This document shows positions 8,338 to 17,168 of a stretch of DNA of 64,000 nt, one piece after another (the first letter of the stretch is position 1; each line of letters begins with the position of its first letter). Where the stretch lies: assembly GCF_022132145.1 (NCBI RefSeq), contig NZ_JAJISP010000009.1:62001-126000 (forward strand). The letters run 5' to 3'. The notes below the pieces were generated by a model. That model was not told the origin of the DNA and searched no databases. It worked only from the letters and a program-made list of their open reading frames with translations. The translations under genes and the position numbers were made by a program. Origin of the DNA: Pseudomonas sp. MMS21 TM103. Its GTDB lineage: Bacteria; Pseudomonadota; Gammaproteobacteria; Pseudomonadales; Pseudomonadaceae.

Positions 8338-8841
8338 TTAGTTTAATTCTGGAAACGGTGCTGGATCAGTAAACACCCAATCACGATCTTTTACTGGAGT
8401 GTGGCATGAAGTGCATACTTGAGCTCCGTTGTTAAATGGCTGTTGTTCAAGGCCAACCCAACGCGCCCACCCCCAACCATAAGTTTTGGAATACTTGGTT
8501 GAGTCTTTGAACATGAATTCAGCATGAACAAAATTTCCAGGCGCAGTTGCTGCTTTCCAGTTTTCTAATTCAGTATCTTTCCAAACAACTTTCCCGAGGA
8601 TTGAACCCTCGGGCCACGGGTCAACTTTTCCAGAGCGCGCTGCTTTTACTGCAATTTCATTTCCGAGTATAACCCTTAATGTGTTGTTATCAGTTCTATG
8701 TGACACTGCGATTGTTGACCAGTTCTGCCAACCGGTAGGATATTCTATTCCATGAGACACTTCAGGCGTTTTTTCTGAAGCAACTGCTCCCCAGCATGAA
8801 GTAGCAAGTAAACCTAAAACTACAATTTTTATTTTATTCAT
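8338..8841 (-). CDS. Cytochrome P460 family protein in an integron cassette
   Basis: 167 residues with a signal peptide (about 1-21). A single haem-binding motif CTSCH (residues 143-147) lies near the C-terminus, as in cytochromes P460, together with EGSILGKVVWKD and GWGWARWVG. Characterised relatives oxidise hydroxylamine or nitric oxide in the periplasm using a lysine-crosslinked haem; Lys88 or Lys84 is a candidate, but I cannot prove the crosslink. The gene is AT-rich compared with the backbone. Its stop codon touches an attC-like site, and a second such site lies upstream, so it is a mobile gene cassette. Confidence 0.88.
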   Translation of the reverse strand: MNKIKIVVLGLLATSCWGAVASEKTPEVSHGIEYPTGWQNWSTIAVSHRTDNNTLRVILGNEIAVKAARSGKVDPWPEGSILGKVVWKDTELENWKAATAPGNFVHAEFMFKDSTKYSKTYGWGWARWVGLEQQPFNNGAQVCTSCHTPVKDRDWVFTDPAPFPELN

Positions 8842-8870
8842 AATAGTTTTCCTATACCTGAGTTTTTTAA

Positions 8871-8946
8871 AGCTAACGTTTGGTTAAGTGGCGGGCTTTA
8901 GCCCGTTCCAGTGAGCATAGCGCACGATTTGAACCACTAGTTAGAT
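8871..8946 (-). other. attC recombination site between the two cassettes
   Basis: The 76-bp palindromic site is bounded on the plus strand by AGCTAAC (8871-8877) and GTTAGAT (8940-8946). On the minus strand these read ATCTAAC, a perfect RYYYAAC, and GTTAGCT, one mismatch from GTTRRRY. Inner arms AAGTGG/CCACT and GGGCT/AGCCC are complementary. The stop codon of the upstream minus-strand gene overlaps the RYYYAAC core by one base, the arrangement typical of integron cassettes. Confidence 0.78.
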
Positions 8947-9395
8947 TATACATCGCCGCCATCGTGAATTTTAAGCGCGTTTGCGATGGCTTTTCTAAGT
9001 GTAGTTACTTCTTTAATGTGCTGATTGGGTGATGTTGGACTTTGGTTGAATTTCGCGAGTATTAAATGTTCGCCTTTGGGACCGCTTAAGTGCAAAGATC
9101 TACCGGCGTAACTTTCGACTTGCGTGTAGATTCTGGAGTATTTTGAGAGATCAATTTCCGATTGCCGTCGAAATGAATATGGTTTTCTGTATACGTATTT
9201 TAGCGTTTTACTTTGTGTGTTTATTAATGCTGTAACAGGGTTTGCCAGCATGATGGCGTTTAAAACTACAATTGCTGTGATTGCAATTGTAGTGTTGGCA
9301 GCCTTTATTGCGACTACAAACAGCATTGCTGAATAAAAGGCCCGTAGAAGCCATTGTCGTGAGTCTGTGGGGAGTTCGATGAATTCTTCAGTCAT
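8946..9395 (-). CDS. Hypothetical two-helix membrane protein in an integron cassette
   Basis: 149 residues from the ATG at 9393-9395 (MTEEFIELPTDSRQ). A longer frame extends upstream, but that part crosses an attC-like sequence, so I reject it. Residues about 17-55 form one or two hydrophobic helices (YSAMLFVVAIKAA and TIAITAIVVLNAIML). The remaining soluble part is basic and polar (KYVYRKPYSFRRQ, then a SYAGRSLHLSG region) and resembles membrane-anchored PH-like proteins in layout only. The family is not recognised and the base composition is AT-rich. The stop codon overlaps the core of the next attC site. Confidence 0.6.
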   Translation of the reverse strand: MTEEFIELPTDSRQWLLRAFYSAMLFVVAIKAANTTIAITAIVVLNAIMLANPVTALINTQSKTLKYVYRKPYSFRRQSEIDLSKYSRIYTQVESYAGRSLHLSGPKGEHLILAKFNQSPTSPNQHIKEVTTLRKAIANALKIHDGGDV

Positions 9396-9396
9396 G

Positions 9397-9465
9397 TGAA
9401 TAACGATTAAGCTAAGGGGCCGGCTTCGCCGGTCCCAGCGAGTGAAACGAGCGATTTGAGCGCAC
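9397..9465 (-). other. Partial attC-like site at the edge of the cassette group
   Basis: The plus strand reads GATTAAGCTAAGGGGCCGGC, then a TTCG loop and GGTCCCAGCGAGTGAAACGA, then GCGATTTGAG. It aligns block by block with the complete site at 8871-8946 (GGTTAAGTGGCGGGC, CCAGTGAGCAT, CGATTTGAA). The expected outer arm and core after the GATTTGA block are missing, so the site is truncated. The inner core (minus-strand GTTATTC) is degenerate. Confidence 0.5.
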
Positions 9466-9978
9466 AGACCCCAAACCTCCAGCCGATCCGGCTGTTCGAC
9501 GCTGCCCAGTCGGGCGGGTCTTTGCAATTGCCGGGGGAACGAACGCTGATTGACAGCCGTGGCTACTGCCAGCAAACCCTGGACGTTGTCTCGTGTTCCG
9601 CCTCCGGTTCGGCCAGGTATTCGGCGCTTGGCGCCCGTTGCCGATAGGCATCGTCGCAGTGGGCGAGGGTGGCCGCCGATTTACCCGCTTGCGAGCGCGC
9701 CGCTACTGCAGGTGGTGCATAAGGCGATGCATGACACCGCCTGCACCGTGTGGGTCGGCAGCGGCGCGTTGGGCACGGCGGTATGAGCGCGGTTCTCGAC
9801 GAGCACGCCAGCGTCGGTGGCTGGCGTGCCTGAAGCAGATCCTCGCTGGGGCGGTCCCAAGCGGGTGTCCGGCGCGGCGGTTTGCTCCCTGCAGCGACCA
9901 ATGGCCCTTGGGTCATGAGGCGCAAGCGCGCACTCGGCTATCCTAGCAATAGCCGAGCAGCCGATTTGAGGTCGAGTC
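9466..9978. other. Stretch without a convincing gene
   Basis: Backbone GC content returns here. A plus-strand frame (9456-9647, IRLFDAAQSGGSLQLPGERT) and a minus-strand frame (CDDAYRQRAPSAEYLAEPEA, about 9590-9680) each look protein-like for 30-40 residues. Neither has a start, a ribosome site or a recognisable family. They are probably pieces of backbone genes broken where the cassette group joined. Confidence 0.4.
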
Positions 9979-10257
9979 ATGAGCAACAAATACCAGGTTC
10001 TCCTGCACTCGATTTTCCAGGGGCCGTTGCCCGGCAACGTCCACTGGCGCGAGGTCGAGTCTTTGCTGCATCACCTCGGGGCAACCATCGAGCCCATTCT
10101 CGGTGCACGCTTTCGTGTGCTGTTGAACCAGCACGAGTTCTTTCTGCACCACCCGCACCACGGCAATGTGTGCAGCAAGCAGGACATCAAGCACCTGCGT
10201 GAATGCCTGGCCAGCGCCGGCATGACCCCGGCGGTGTATGACGAGAAGTTCGGCTGA
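9979..10257 (+). CDS. HicA-like small protein
   Basis: 92 residues with a GAGG ribosome site. The pattern HWREVESLLHHLGA, then a central strand ARFRVLLNQHEFFLHHPH, then CSKQDIKHLRECLASAGM resembles the small dsRNA-binding-like fold of HicA/YcfA toxins, in which a histidine acts in RNA cleavage. No HicB antitoxin follows; the next gene encodes a DUF2905 protein. It may be a house-keeping member of the fold rather than a toxin. I give the fold moderate and the toxin role low confidence. Confidence 0.6.
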   Translation: MSNKYQVLLHSIFQGPLPGNVHWREVESLLHHLGATIEPILGARFRVLLNQHEFFLHHPHHGNVCSKQDIKHLRECLASAGMTPAVYDEKFG

Positions 10258-10412
10258 GAGAGGCGGTGAAAAAACTCCCGCCTACTGCGACCGTCGCCCT
10301 GCGCCCGTTGCTGACGTTGCGCGGCGAACACCTGGAGACGGCCTCGCGACGGCGCTCGATATGTTCACAACCTCTGAAGTCAGAATTGGATTGATGGAGG
10401 CGACAAAGCAGC

Positions 10413-10619
10413 ATGGCGCGTTGGTTGATGATGATTGGTGCGGCACTGTTGCTGCTCGGCGCCGTGCTGCATTTCGCGCCCTGGCTGCTGCACTGGTTCG
10501 GCCGGTTGCCGGGCGACATCCGCATCGAATCGCCACGCGGCCGGGTATTCATTCCGCTGACGTCGATGCTGCTGATCAGCATCGTCCTGACGCTGCTGGT
10601 CAACCTGTTCCGGCGCTAG
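10413..10619 (+). CDS. DUF2905 family inner-membrane protein
   Basis: 68 residues with two membrane helices (about 4-30 and 46-66) joined by a short loop, FGRLPGDIRIESPRGRVFIP, which is the family hallmark. The function is unknown. A GGAGGCGAC ribosome site precedes the ATG. The 155 bases between this gene and the HicA-like gene contain nothing I can name. Confidence 0.85.
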   Translation: MARWLMMIGAALLLLGAVLHFAPWLLHWFGRLPGDIRIESPRGRVFIPLTSMLLISIVLTLLVNLFRR

Positions 10620-10640
10620 CGGCGGTATCGCCTGAGCGCG

Positions 10641-11666
10641 TCAGTCCGGCCGCCACAGTTGTAGATAGATGGCCTCATAGCTGGTATCCAGTTTGATGCT
10701 GACGGTCTCGCTCTCGCGCAATACCTCGGTGGTGACCAGCAGCGGCCGGGCAACATAGCCGCTGGGTGGCTCGCCGGAGAAGGCACGGTTCAACTCGTCG
10801 ACCACTTGCCAGCCGTGGGCGCCGAGAGGTTCGGCAACGGTGGCGATCTGCTGGGACAATCCGGAATGGATCCGCGCCAGCGCTCTGGCCGAACCGTCGC
10901 CGGCCGACACATGGCGGATATCCTGGCGCCCGAGTCGCGCCAGGGGCACATGGATATGGTCGAAATAGACATCGTTGATCGCCAGGCTGTGGGTCCAGGC
11001 CGAACCAAAGCGCTGCTGCAGTTGCGTGACTCGGTCGGCGATCTGCTCCGAAACCCGGGCAATCGGCAGGTCCTCGATACTCAGCAGGCGACAGTCCAGG
11101 CACTCGCGGATGCGCTGGGCCATGCGCTTGGTCTTGGCCCTGGCAATGGCAAACTGGCTGTCGGTGAAGATCACGACGCCGACTGCGCCCTCGCCGATGA
11201 TCAGGTCCGCGGCCAGGTCCGCTACCACCTGCGGGTCGGTGGTGACGTTGCTGAACAGCCACTCGCTCGGCCCCGGTGCATCCCCTGCGTGCCAACCGAC
11301 CAGGGTAATCTCGCGTTGCTTGAACTGCACGGGTAGTTCCCCCAGCGCTTCTACGCCGAAGCCGCCCAGCACCACGCCGTCCGGTGCCTGCTGCAGCGCC
11401 TGCTCGGCCATACGCCGCCACTCGGCGGGATCACCATGCCCATCCAGCGCCTGCACCCGCCAGCCGATCAGCCGGGCCGCCCGCTCGACGCTGCGATACA
11501 CAGCGACCACCCCGCCGTTGCGAAAGTCCGAGGCGAGGAACACCACCCGCTTGTCCGGCAGCGCTACCGGCCCCTCCTGAGGCCCTGTCCAGTCGGCATG
11601 GCTGACGGTAATCAGTAGGCCAAGCAGTCCGGCGCTCAGCAGGCACAGCACGGCTCCAGCCTTCAT
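10641..11666 (-). CDS. Periplasmic substrate-binding protein, sugar/ribose-binding type (orphan)
   Basis: 341 residues from the ATG at 11664-11666, which has a strong GGAGGGAGGA ribosome site; the longer frame starting at 11696 does not. A signal peptide covers about residues 1-24. The two-lobed periplasmic binding protein family 4 layout is visible: KRVVFLASDFRNGGVVAVYR, GVVLGGFGVEALGEL, ITLVGWHAGD, VGVVIFTDSQFAIA and a late hinge segment. The ligand is unknown. No ABC permease, ATPase or sensor gene is adjacent, so it may serve a distant transporter or a signalling partner. Confidence 0.8.
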   Translation of the reverse strand: MKAGAVLCLLSAGLLGLLITVSHADWTGPQEGPVALPDKRVVFLASDFRNGGVVAVYRSVERAARLIGWRVQALDGHGDPAEWRRMAEQALQQAPDGVVLGGFGVEALGELPVQFKQREITLVGWHAGDAPGPSEWLFSNVTTDPQVVADLAADLIIGEGAVGVVIFTDSQFAIARAKTKRMAQRIRECLDCRLLSIEDLPIARVSEQIADRVTQLQQRFGSAWTHSLAINDVYFDHIHVPLARLGRQDIRHVSAGDGSARALARIHSGLSQQIATVAEPLGAHGWQVVDELNRAFSGEPPSGYVARPLLVTTEVLRESETVSIKLDTSYEAIYLQLWRPD

Positions 11667-12201
11667 GGCAGTCCTCCCTCCGCGCGGATAGCGCACAACC
11701 CGAGCGCCGTAGTCAGATCATTGATGGCTCCATGCCGTAGAGCATAGCGGCCGCTGCATACCATCGGCTCCGGGGTGCCAGCCAGTCGTGAGGCAGCGGG
11801 GCAGGGGGGCCTGCTCTGGCAATTCCTCGGTGGCCTAACCGGCAATGGGCATGGTTGCCGCGCTGGGCAGCGGCCGCTCTGTCGCTAGCAAGCCAAGCCT
11901 ATCCCGTCGTGTGCTGCGGGCAGGCGCGGCCCTGTGGTTGGGGCAATTGTTCCCCGGCTGAGCCTCGCCTGGTTTCCGCCAGTTCCCCGAGCCTCCGTTC
12001 GCCGTTAGTTCCCCGGCCCGTAGGTTTCTGCAAAAACTCCAGAGCTTTCTGCAAGAAGCTGTCATGGCTATGCAACTAAATTCCATTATCCACTGTTTGC
12101 CCTGGGTGCTTGGCAGAACGCAATGGTCAGACCACTGTATTTGCGCTAAACCCAATAGCAGTAATTCCTACAACAACAGTCTCCAGAAGAGGATGGGCGT
12201 G
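11667..12201. other. Non-coding region upstream of putA
   Basis: No convincing gene is seen in these 535 bases. The left part is GC-rich with only shadow frames. The right 180 bases become AT-rich toward putA and contain the direct repeats described separately and probably the putA promoter. Confidence 0.5.
12025..12054 (+). promoter_or_regulatory. Direct repeat TTTCTGCAA upstream of putA, possible activator site
   Basis: TTTCTGCAA occurs at 12025-12033 and again at 12046-12054, exactly 21 bp apart, which is two helical turns. That spacing is common for AraC-type activators. In Pseudomonas, proline use is activated by the AraC-family protein PruR (established knowledge), so this is a candidate site. 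It lies about 150 bp upstream of the putA start. Confidence 0.45.
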
Positions 12202-15200
12202 ATGTTTAAAGCCAGTCACGTCTTGCAGGACGAGTTCCTTAACCGGATCTCGGCCGCCAAGGCCGCCGATTTTTTCCCTGTCATCAGCGCCAACTACAGC
12301 GTTGACGAGGCAGCCTATCTCACTGAGCTCTTGCAGCTCGCCGATCCCGGTGACAATGGCATCGAGGCTATCCGCCAGGGTGCCCGCAGCCTGATTCAGG
12401 ATGTGCGTAGCCGGGACAATGCCGTCGATACCCTCGACGCACTGCTTCGTCAGTACAGCCTCGACACCCAGGAGGGGCTGATGCTCATGTGCCTGGCCGA
12501 GGCGCTGCTGCGCGTCCCGGACGCTGCCACCGCCGATGCGCTGATCCGCGACAAGTTGAGCGCCGCCGAGTGGGAACGTCACCTCGGCCAGAGCGACAAT
12601 GTGCTGGTCAACTTCGCCGCCTGGGGCCTGGTCATGACCGGCAAGGTGGTTGATCCGTCCGCCGCCGATGGCCGGCCGAAGAACGTCATCGGACGTCTGG
12701 TCAAGCGCTCCGGCGAGCCGGTAATCCGCGCGGCGATGAACCAGGCGATGAAGCTGATGGGCAAGCAGTTCGTGCTTGGTCGCAACATCGCCGAGGCGTT
12801 GAAGAACGGTCGTGCAGAACGCGAAAAAGGCTACAGCTACTCCTTCGACATGCTCGGCGAGGCGGCACTGACTGCCGACGACGCCGAGAAGTACATGGCC
12901 GACTACCGCAAGGCGATTGACACCGTTGGCGCAGAGCCGCAGGTGGGCAAGGGGCCGAAGCCGTCGATCTCGATCAAGCTGTCCGCCCTGCATCCGCGTT
13001 ACGAAGTGGCGCAACGCGAGCGCGTGCTCACCGAGCTGTTCGCCAATGTGCTGGAGTTAGCCGTGCGTGCGCGCAAGCTGGGTGTCGGTATCTCGGTGGA
13101 CGCCGAGGAAGCCGACCGCTTGGAGCTGTCGCTGGAACTCTATGAAAAGCTGATGCGCGACCCGGCGATTGCCGGCTGGGGCGAATTCGGCCTGGTGGTG
13201 CAGGCCTACTCCAAGCGCTGCCTGCCGGTGCTGGTGTGGCTGGCCCTGTTGGGCAAGGAACTCGGTGCCAAGATGCCGCTGCGTCTGGTCAAGGGCGCCT
13301 ACTGGGACACCGAGATCAAGCAGTGTCAGGTCCAGGGCCTGGACGGCTACCCGGTGTTCACCCGCAAGGAAGGCACCGACACCTCCTACCTGGCCTGTGC
13401 GCGCTTCCTGCTGTCGGAGTTCACGCGCGATGTGATCTACCCGCAGTTCGCCAGCCATAACGCGCATACCGTCAGCTGCATCCTGTCGATGGCCGCCGAG
13501 CACCCGCAGCCGCGCGAGTTCGAGTTCCAGCGCCTGCATGGCATGGGCGATGCGCTGTACGACACCGTGCTGGAAAAGCATGGCAAGACCGTGCGCATTT
13601 ATGCGCCGGTCGGTGCGCACAAGGACCTGCTGCCCTATCTGGTGCGCCGCTTGCTGGAAAACGGCGCGAACTCCTCGTTCGTCCACCAGTTGGTTGACCC
13701 GAGCACGCCGATCGAGTCACTTCTCGATCATCCGGTGACGCAACTGCGCAAGTTCAAAAGCATCGCTAATGACAAAATCCCCCTTCCGCCCGCTCTGTTC
13801 GGTGCCGCGCGGAAAAACTCCCAAGGCATCAACATGAACATCCAGCACTCTCTCGCTGAGCTTGAGCTCGCCTATAAGCCGCACCTCAACCGTCAATGGC
13901 ACGCCGCACCGGTAATCAACGGGCAGTCGCTGCCTGGCGCCGCGCAGGACGTGCACTGCCCCTATGAGTTGAGCAAGGTCGTCGGCACCGCCCAGTTCGC
14001 CAGCGCCGCCCAGGCGGCTCAGGCGCTGGATGGGTTGAGCGCTGCCTGGCCGCGCTGGAACGCCACCGCCATCGACAGCCGCGCGAGCATCTTCGAGCGT
14101 CTGGCCGATCTGCTCGAGAGCAACCGTGCCGAGTTGATGGCGCTGTGCACCGTGGAAGCCGGCAAGTCCATGCAGGACGGTATCGACGAAGTGCGCGAGG
14201 CGGTGGATTTCTGCCGTTACTATGCCCAGCAGGCGCGTCTGCGTCTGGGTCGCGAAGAGCTGAAAGGCCCGACCGGCGAGCGCAACGAGTTGTTCCACGA
14301 AGGCCGTGGCATCTTCGTCTGCGTCAGCCCGTGGAACTTCCCGCTGGCCATCTACCTGGGCCAGATCGCCGCCGCCCTGGTCGCCGGTAACTGTGTGCTG
14401 GCCAAGCCGGCCGAGCAGACCAGCCTGATCGCCGCGCGTGCCCTGGAGCTGATGTTCGAGGCCGGTCTGCCGACCGATGTAATCGCCTTCCTGCCGGGCG
14501 ATGGCGCCACCCTCGGCGGCGTATTCTGCCGCGATGCTCGCGTCGCCGGGGTGTGCTTCACCGGTTCCACCGACACCGCGCGCATCATCAACCGTCAGCT
14601 GGCCGAGAAGGCCGGCCCGATCGCTGCACTGATCGCCGAGACCGGCGGCCAGAACGCAATGATCGTCGACTCCACCGCGCTGCCCGAGCAGGTGGTCAAG
14701 GACGCCGTGCAGTCGGCCTTCACCAGTGCCGGCCAGCGTTGCTCGGCCCTGCGGGTGCTCTATGTGCAGGCGGATATCGCCGAGCGCGTGCTGGATCTGC
14801 TCAAGGGCGCCATGGCCGAGCTGAAAGTCGGCCCGACTCACCTGCGCGAAAGCGATGTGGGCCCGGTGATCGACGCCGAAGCCAAGGCCGGCCTGGACGC
14901 GCATATCGCCCAGCTCAAGGGCGAGGGCAAGCTGATTGCCGAAACCCCGCTGCCGGCCAGCTTGCACGGTCATTTCGTCGCCCCGGTGGCGTTCGAGATC
15001 GGCGGCATCGCCGAGCTGAAGAAAGAGAACTTCGGCCCCATCCTGCACATCGTGCGTTTCCAGGCGGCCGATCTTGAAAAGGTGGTCGCCGCGATCAATG
15101 GCACAGGTTATGGCCTGACCCTCGGCGTGCATACCCGCAACGAGGAAACCGCAGATCGCATCGAGGCGCTGGCGCGGGTCGGCAACCTCTACGTCAATCG

Positions 15201-15381
15201 CAACCAGATTGGCGCCGTGGTCGGCGTGCAGCCGTTCGGCGGCTGCGGTCTGTCGGGCACCGGGCCAAAAGCCGGTGGTCCGAGCTACCTGTTGCGCTTC
15301 GTCAACGAGCGCACCACGTCGGTCAACACCACCGCGGTAGGCGGCAACGCTTCGCTGCTGTCGCTGGGCGACGAAGACTGA
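12202..15381 (+). CDS. putA: Bifunctional proline dehydrogenase / glutamate semialdehyde dehydrogenase
   Basis: 1059 residues from the ATG at 12202, preceded by GAGG at 12189-12192; this matches the length I recall for P. aeruginosa PutA. The earlier in-frame start at 12064 would add an unrelated leader. The FAD proline dehydrogenase domain spans about residues 150-480 (SIKLSALHPRYE, GVGISVDAEEADRLELSLEL, RLVKGAYWDTEIK, FASHNAHT). The NAD aldehyde dehydrogenase domain spans about 560-1040 (PWNFPLAIYLGQIAAALVAG, ETGGQNAMIVD, catalytic Cys in SAGQRCSALR). No N-terminal ribbon-helix-helix domain is present, so it does not repress its own operon. It converts proline to glutamate at the membrane. 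Confidence 0.95.
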   Translation: MFKASHVLQDEFLNRISAAKAADFFPVISANYSVDEAAYLTELLQLADPGDNGIEAIRQGARSLIQDVRSRDNAVDTLDALLRQYSLDTQEGLMLMCLAEALLRVPDAATADALIRDKLSAAEWERHLGQSDNVLVNFAAWGLVMTGKVVDPSAADGRPKNVIGRLVKRSGEPVIRAAMNQAMKLMGKQFVLGRNIAEALKNGRAEREKGYSYSFDMLGEAALTADDAEKYMADYRKAIDTVGAEPQVGKGPKPSISIKLSALHPRYEVAQRERVLTELFANVLELAVRARKLGVGISVDAEEADRLELSLELYEKLMRDPAIAGWGEFGLVVQAYSKRCLPVLVWLALLGKELGAKMPLRLVKGAYWDTEIKQCQVQGLDGYPVFTRKEGTDTSYLACARFLLSEFTRDVIYPQFASHNAHTVSCILSMAAEHPQPREFEFQRLHGMGDALYDTVLEKHGKTVRIYAPVGAHKDLLPYLVRRLLENGANSSFVHQLVDPSTPIESLLDHPVTQLRKFKSIANDKIPLPPALFGAARKNSQGINMNIQHSLAELELAYKPHLNRQWHAAPVINGQSLPGAAQDVHCPYELSKVVGTAQFASAAQAAQALDGLSAAWPRWNATAIDSRASIFERLADLLESNRAELMALCTVEAGKSMQDGIDEVREAVDFCRYYAQQARLRLGREELKGPTGERNELFHEGRGIFVCVSPWNFPLAIYLGQIAAALVAGNCVLAKPAEQTSLIAARALELMFEAGLPTDVIAFLPGDGATLGGVFCRDARVAGVCFTGSTDTARIINRQLAEKAGPIAALIAETGGQNAMIVDSTALPEQVVKDAVQSAFTSAGQRCSALRVLYVQADIAERVLDLLKGAMAELKVGPTHLRESDVGPVIDAEAKAGLDAHIAQLKGEGKLIAETPLPASLHGHFVAPVAFEIGGIAELKKENFGPILHIVRFQAADLEKVVAAINGTGYGLTLGVHTRNEETADRIEALARVGNLYVNRNQIGAVVGVQPFGGCGLSGTGPKAGGPSYLLRFVNERTTSVNTTAVGGNASLLSLGDED

Positions 15382-15390
15382 GGCATTTCA

Positions 15391-15415
15391 GGGACAGGCT
15401 CACAAGGCCTGTCCC
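15391..15415 (+). terminator. Hairpin between putA and putP
   Basis: GGGACAGGC, a short loop and GCCTGTCCC form a strong stem beginning 9 bases after the putA stop. No U-tract follows (GCCCCCGACC), so it may be an mRNA-stabilising or partial termination hairpin rather than a full terminator. Confidence 0.55.
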
Positions 15416-15533
15416 GCCCCCGACCGGATTTCAGGCGTGCACCTGGTCGGTGGTTTCAAGGCAGTGACCGCATACGGCAGTCGCTTAAAAACTAGAACCA
15501 CGGCTTGAGCCGTGCCAACAAGAGAACAACAAG

Positions 15534-17018
15534 ATGAACGAGCAGAACGTTTTTGTTGTAGGGGTGACCTTCGTGGTCTACCTGGTGATGATGTTGTGGT
15601 TGGGCCTGGTGGCTTACAAGCGGACCAGTAACCTGTCCGATTACATCCTCGGCGGCCGTTCCATCGGCCCGACCACGGCGGCGCTGTCGGCTGGCGCTTC
15701 CGATATGAGTGGCTGGCTGATGCTTGGTCTGCCGGGCTATGCCCTGGCGGCTGGTTTCGAAGCCACCTGGATCGCTGGTGGCTTGTTGGCTGGCACCTGG
15801 CTGAACTGGCTGTTCGTCGCCCAGCGCCTGCGCGTTTATTCGCACACGGCTAATGACTCGGTGACCATGCCGTCCTACTTCGAGAATCGCTTCCACGACA
15901 AATCCCGCGCCCTGCGTGTGGTGTCGGCGCTGATCATCCTGACGTTCTTCCTGTTCTACACCAGCTCTGGCCTGGTGGCTTCCGGCAAGCTGTTCGAAAC
16001 CGTATTCGGCTTCGACTACCAGATCGCCGTGATCGTCGGCACCCTGGCGGTGGTTTCCTACACCCTGTTCGGCGGCTTCCTCGCCGTGGCCTGGACCGAC
16101 GTGGTGCAAGGCCTGCTGATGGCTGCCGCACTGGTATTGGTGCCGATATTCGCCCTTAACGCAGTGGGCGGTATCGACGCTGCCCACCTGGCGATTGCCG
16201 CGAAAAATCCCGAGCTGCTGACCTTCTTCAACGATGCCAAAGGCCAACCGCTGGGCATTATCGCGATTCTCTCGCTGGTCGGTTGGGGTCTGGGCTACTT
16301 TGGTCAGCCGCATATCCTCGCCCGCTTCAAGGCGATTTCCGATAACAAGGACATTCCGACTGCCCGTCGCATTGCGGTGAGCTGGACTGCCCTGACTCTG
16401 GTCGCCGCCCTGTCCATCGGCTGGGTCGCCCTGGGTTACCTGGAAACCGACCTGGGCGACGCCGAAACCGTATTCATGGTGCTGGTCAACAGCCTGTTCC
16501 ACCCGGTAGTGGCCGGCATCCTGATGGCCGCCGTGCTGGCAGCGATCATGTCCACCGCCGACTCGCAACTGCTGGTCAGCTCCTCGGCCCTGGCGGAAGA
16601 CTTCTACAAGGCGATCCTCAAGAAGCATGCCAGCGATTTCGAGCTGGTATGGATCGGCCGTGGCGCCGTGGTCCTGATTGCCATCATTGCCCTGGTGCTG
16701 GCCCTGAACCCGGACAATACCGTGCTGGGTCTGGTGTCCTACGCCTGGGCTGGCTTCGGCGCCGCCTTCGGCCCGGCCATCCTGCTGTCGCTGTACTGGA
16801 AGCGGATGAACCGCAATGGCGCCCTGGCGGGCATCATTCTCGGTGGCCTGACCGTGCTGATCTGGAAGCAGCTGTCCGGCGGGATCTTCGATCTGTACGA
16901 GATCATTCCCGGCTTCATCCTGGCGACCCTGGCCATCATCGTTGTCAGCCTGATGACCAAAGAACCGGACGCCGCAGTGCAAGCCCAGTTCGACGATGTC
17001 GAGCGCGAGATGGCTTGA
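15534..17018 (+). CDS. putP: Sodium/proline symporter
   Basis: 494 residues with about 13 membrane helices, sodium:solute symporter family. Typical segments: YILGGRSIGPTTAALSAGAS (TM2 region with the conserved sodium-site residues), SDMSGWLMLGLPGYALAAG, FFLFYTSSGLVASGKLFE and GYFGQPHILARF, and STADSQLLVSSSALAEDFYK in the sodium-binding TM8 equivalent. It imports proline for PutA. Downstream of putA in the same direction with a 152-bp gap, and followed by a clear terminator. Confidence 0.95.
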   Translation: MNEQNVFVVGVTFVVYLVMMLWLGLVAYKRTSNLSDYILGGRSIGPTTAALSAGASDMSGWLMLGLPGYALAAGFEATWIAGGLLAGTWLNWLFVAQRLRVYSHTANDSVTMPSYFENRFHDKSRALRVVSALIILTFFLFYTSSGLVASGKLFETVFGFDYQIAVIVGTLAVVSYTLFGGFLAVAWTDVVQGLLMAAALVLVPIFALNAVGGIDAAHLAIAAKNPELLTFFNDAKGQPLGIIAILSLVGWGLGYFGQPHILARFKAISDNKDIPTARRIAVSWTALTLVAALSIGWVALGYLETDLGDAETVFMVLVNSLFHPVVAGILMAAVLAAIMSTADSQLLVSSSALAEDFYKAILKKHASDFELVWIGRGAVVLIAIIALVLALNPDNTVLGLVSYAWAGFGAAFGPAILLSLYWKRMNRNGALAGIILGGLTVLIWKQLSGGIFDLYEIIPGFILATLAIIVVSLMTKEPDAAVQAQFDDVEREMA

Positions 17019-17130
17019 TGTAATGAGTGTCATCCCCGCCTGCAGCCGGTCGTCTGCTGGCGGGGCACCCGAGTCAGGATTTCACTGCTGATGCCCGGCT
17101 CGGGCCCCACGACGACCCGATAGTGCTTTA

Positions 17131-17168
17131 CCGGCCCACACCTCGTTGTGTTGGGCCGGTTTTTTTTT
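17131..17168 (+). terminator. Rho-independent terminator of putP
   Basis: CCGGCCCA(ACAC)-loop-(GTGT)TGGGCCGG is followed by a run of nine or more T. This is a textbook intrinsic terminator 112 bases after putP. The remaining 17169-17394 bases contain no gene I can support. Confidence 0.92.

Noticed and set aside
9456..9925. Possible genes on both strands between the cassette group and the HicA-like gene
   Set aside because: Short protein-like stretches only, without start, ribosome site or family; kept as an unassigned region.
9979..10257. HicAB toxin-antitoxin pair
   Set aside because: Only a HicA-like protein is present. The neighbouring gene is DUF2905 and no HicB-like sequence was found.
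13717..15132. Long minus-strand open frame inside putA
   Set aside because: It is opposite the conserved aldehyde dehydrogenase domain. Its low-complexity His/Gln/Arg/Gly-rich translation is the usual shadow of GC-rich coding DNA.
15492..17033. 513-codon minus-strand frame opposite putP
   Set aside because: Its translation is almost all Gln, His, Gly and Asp, with no domain. It mirrors the codon bias of the symporter gene.
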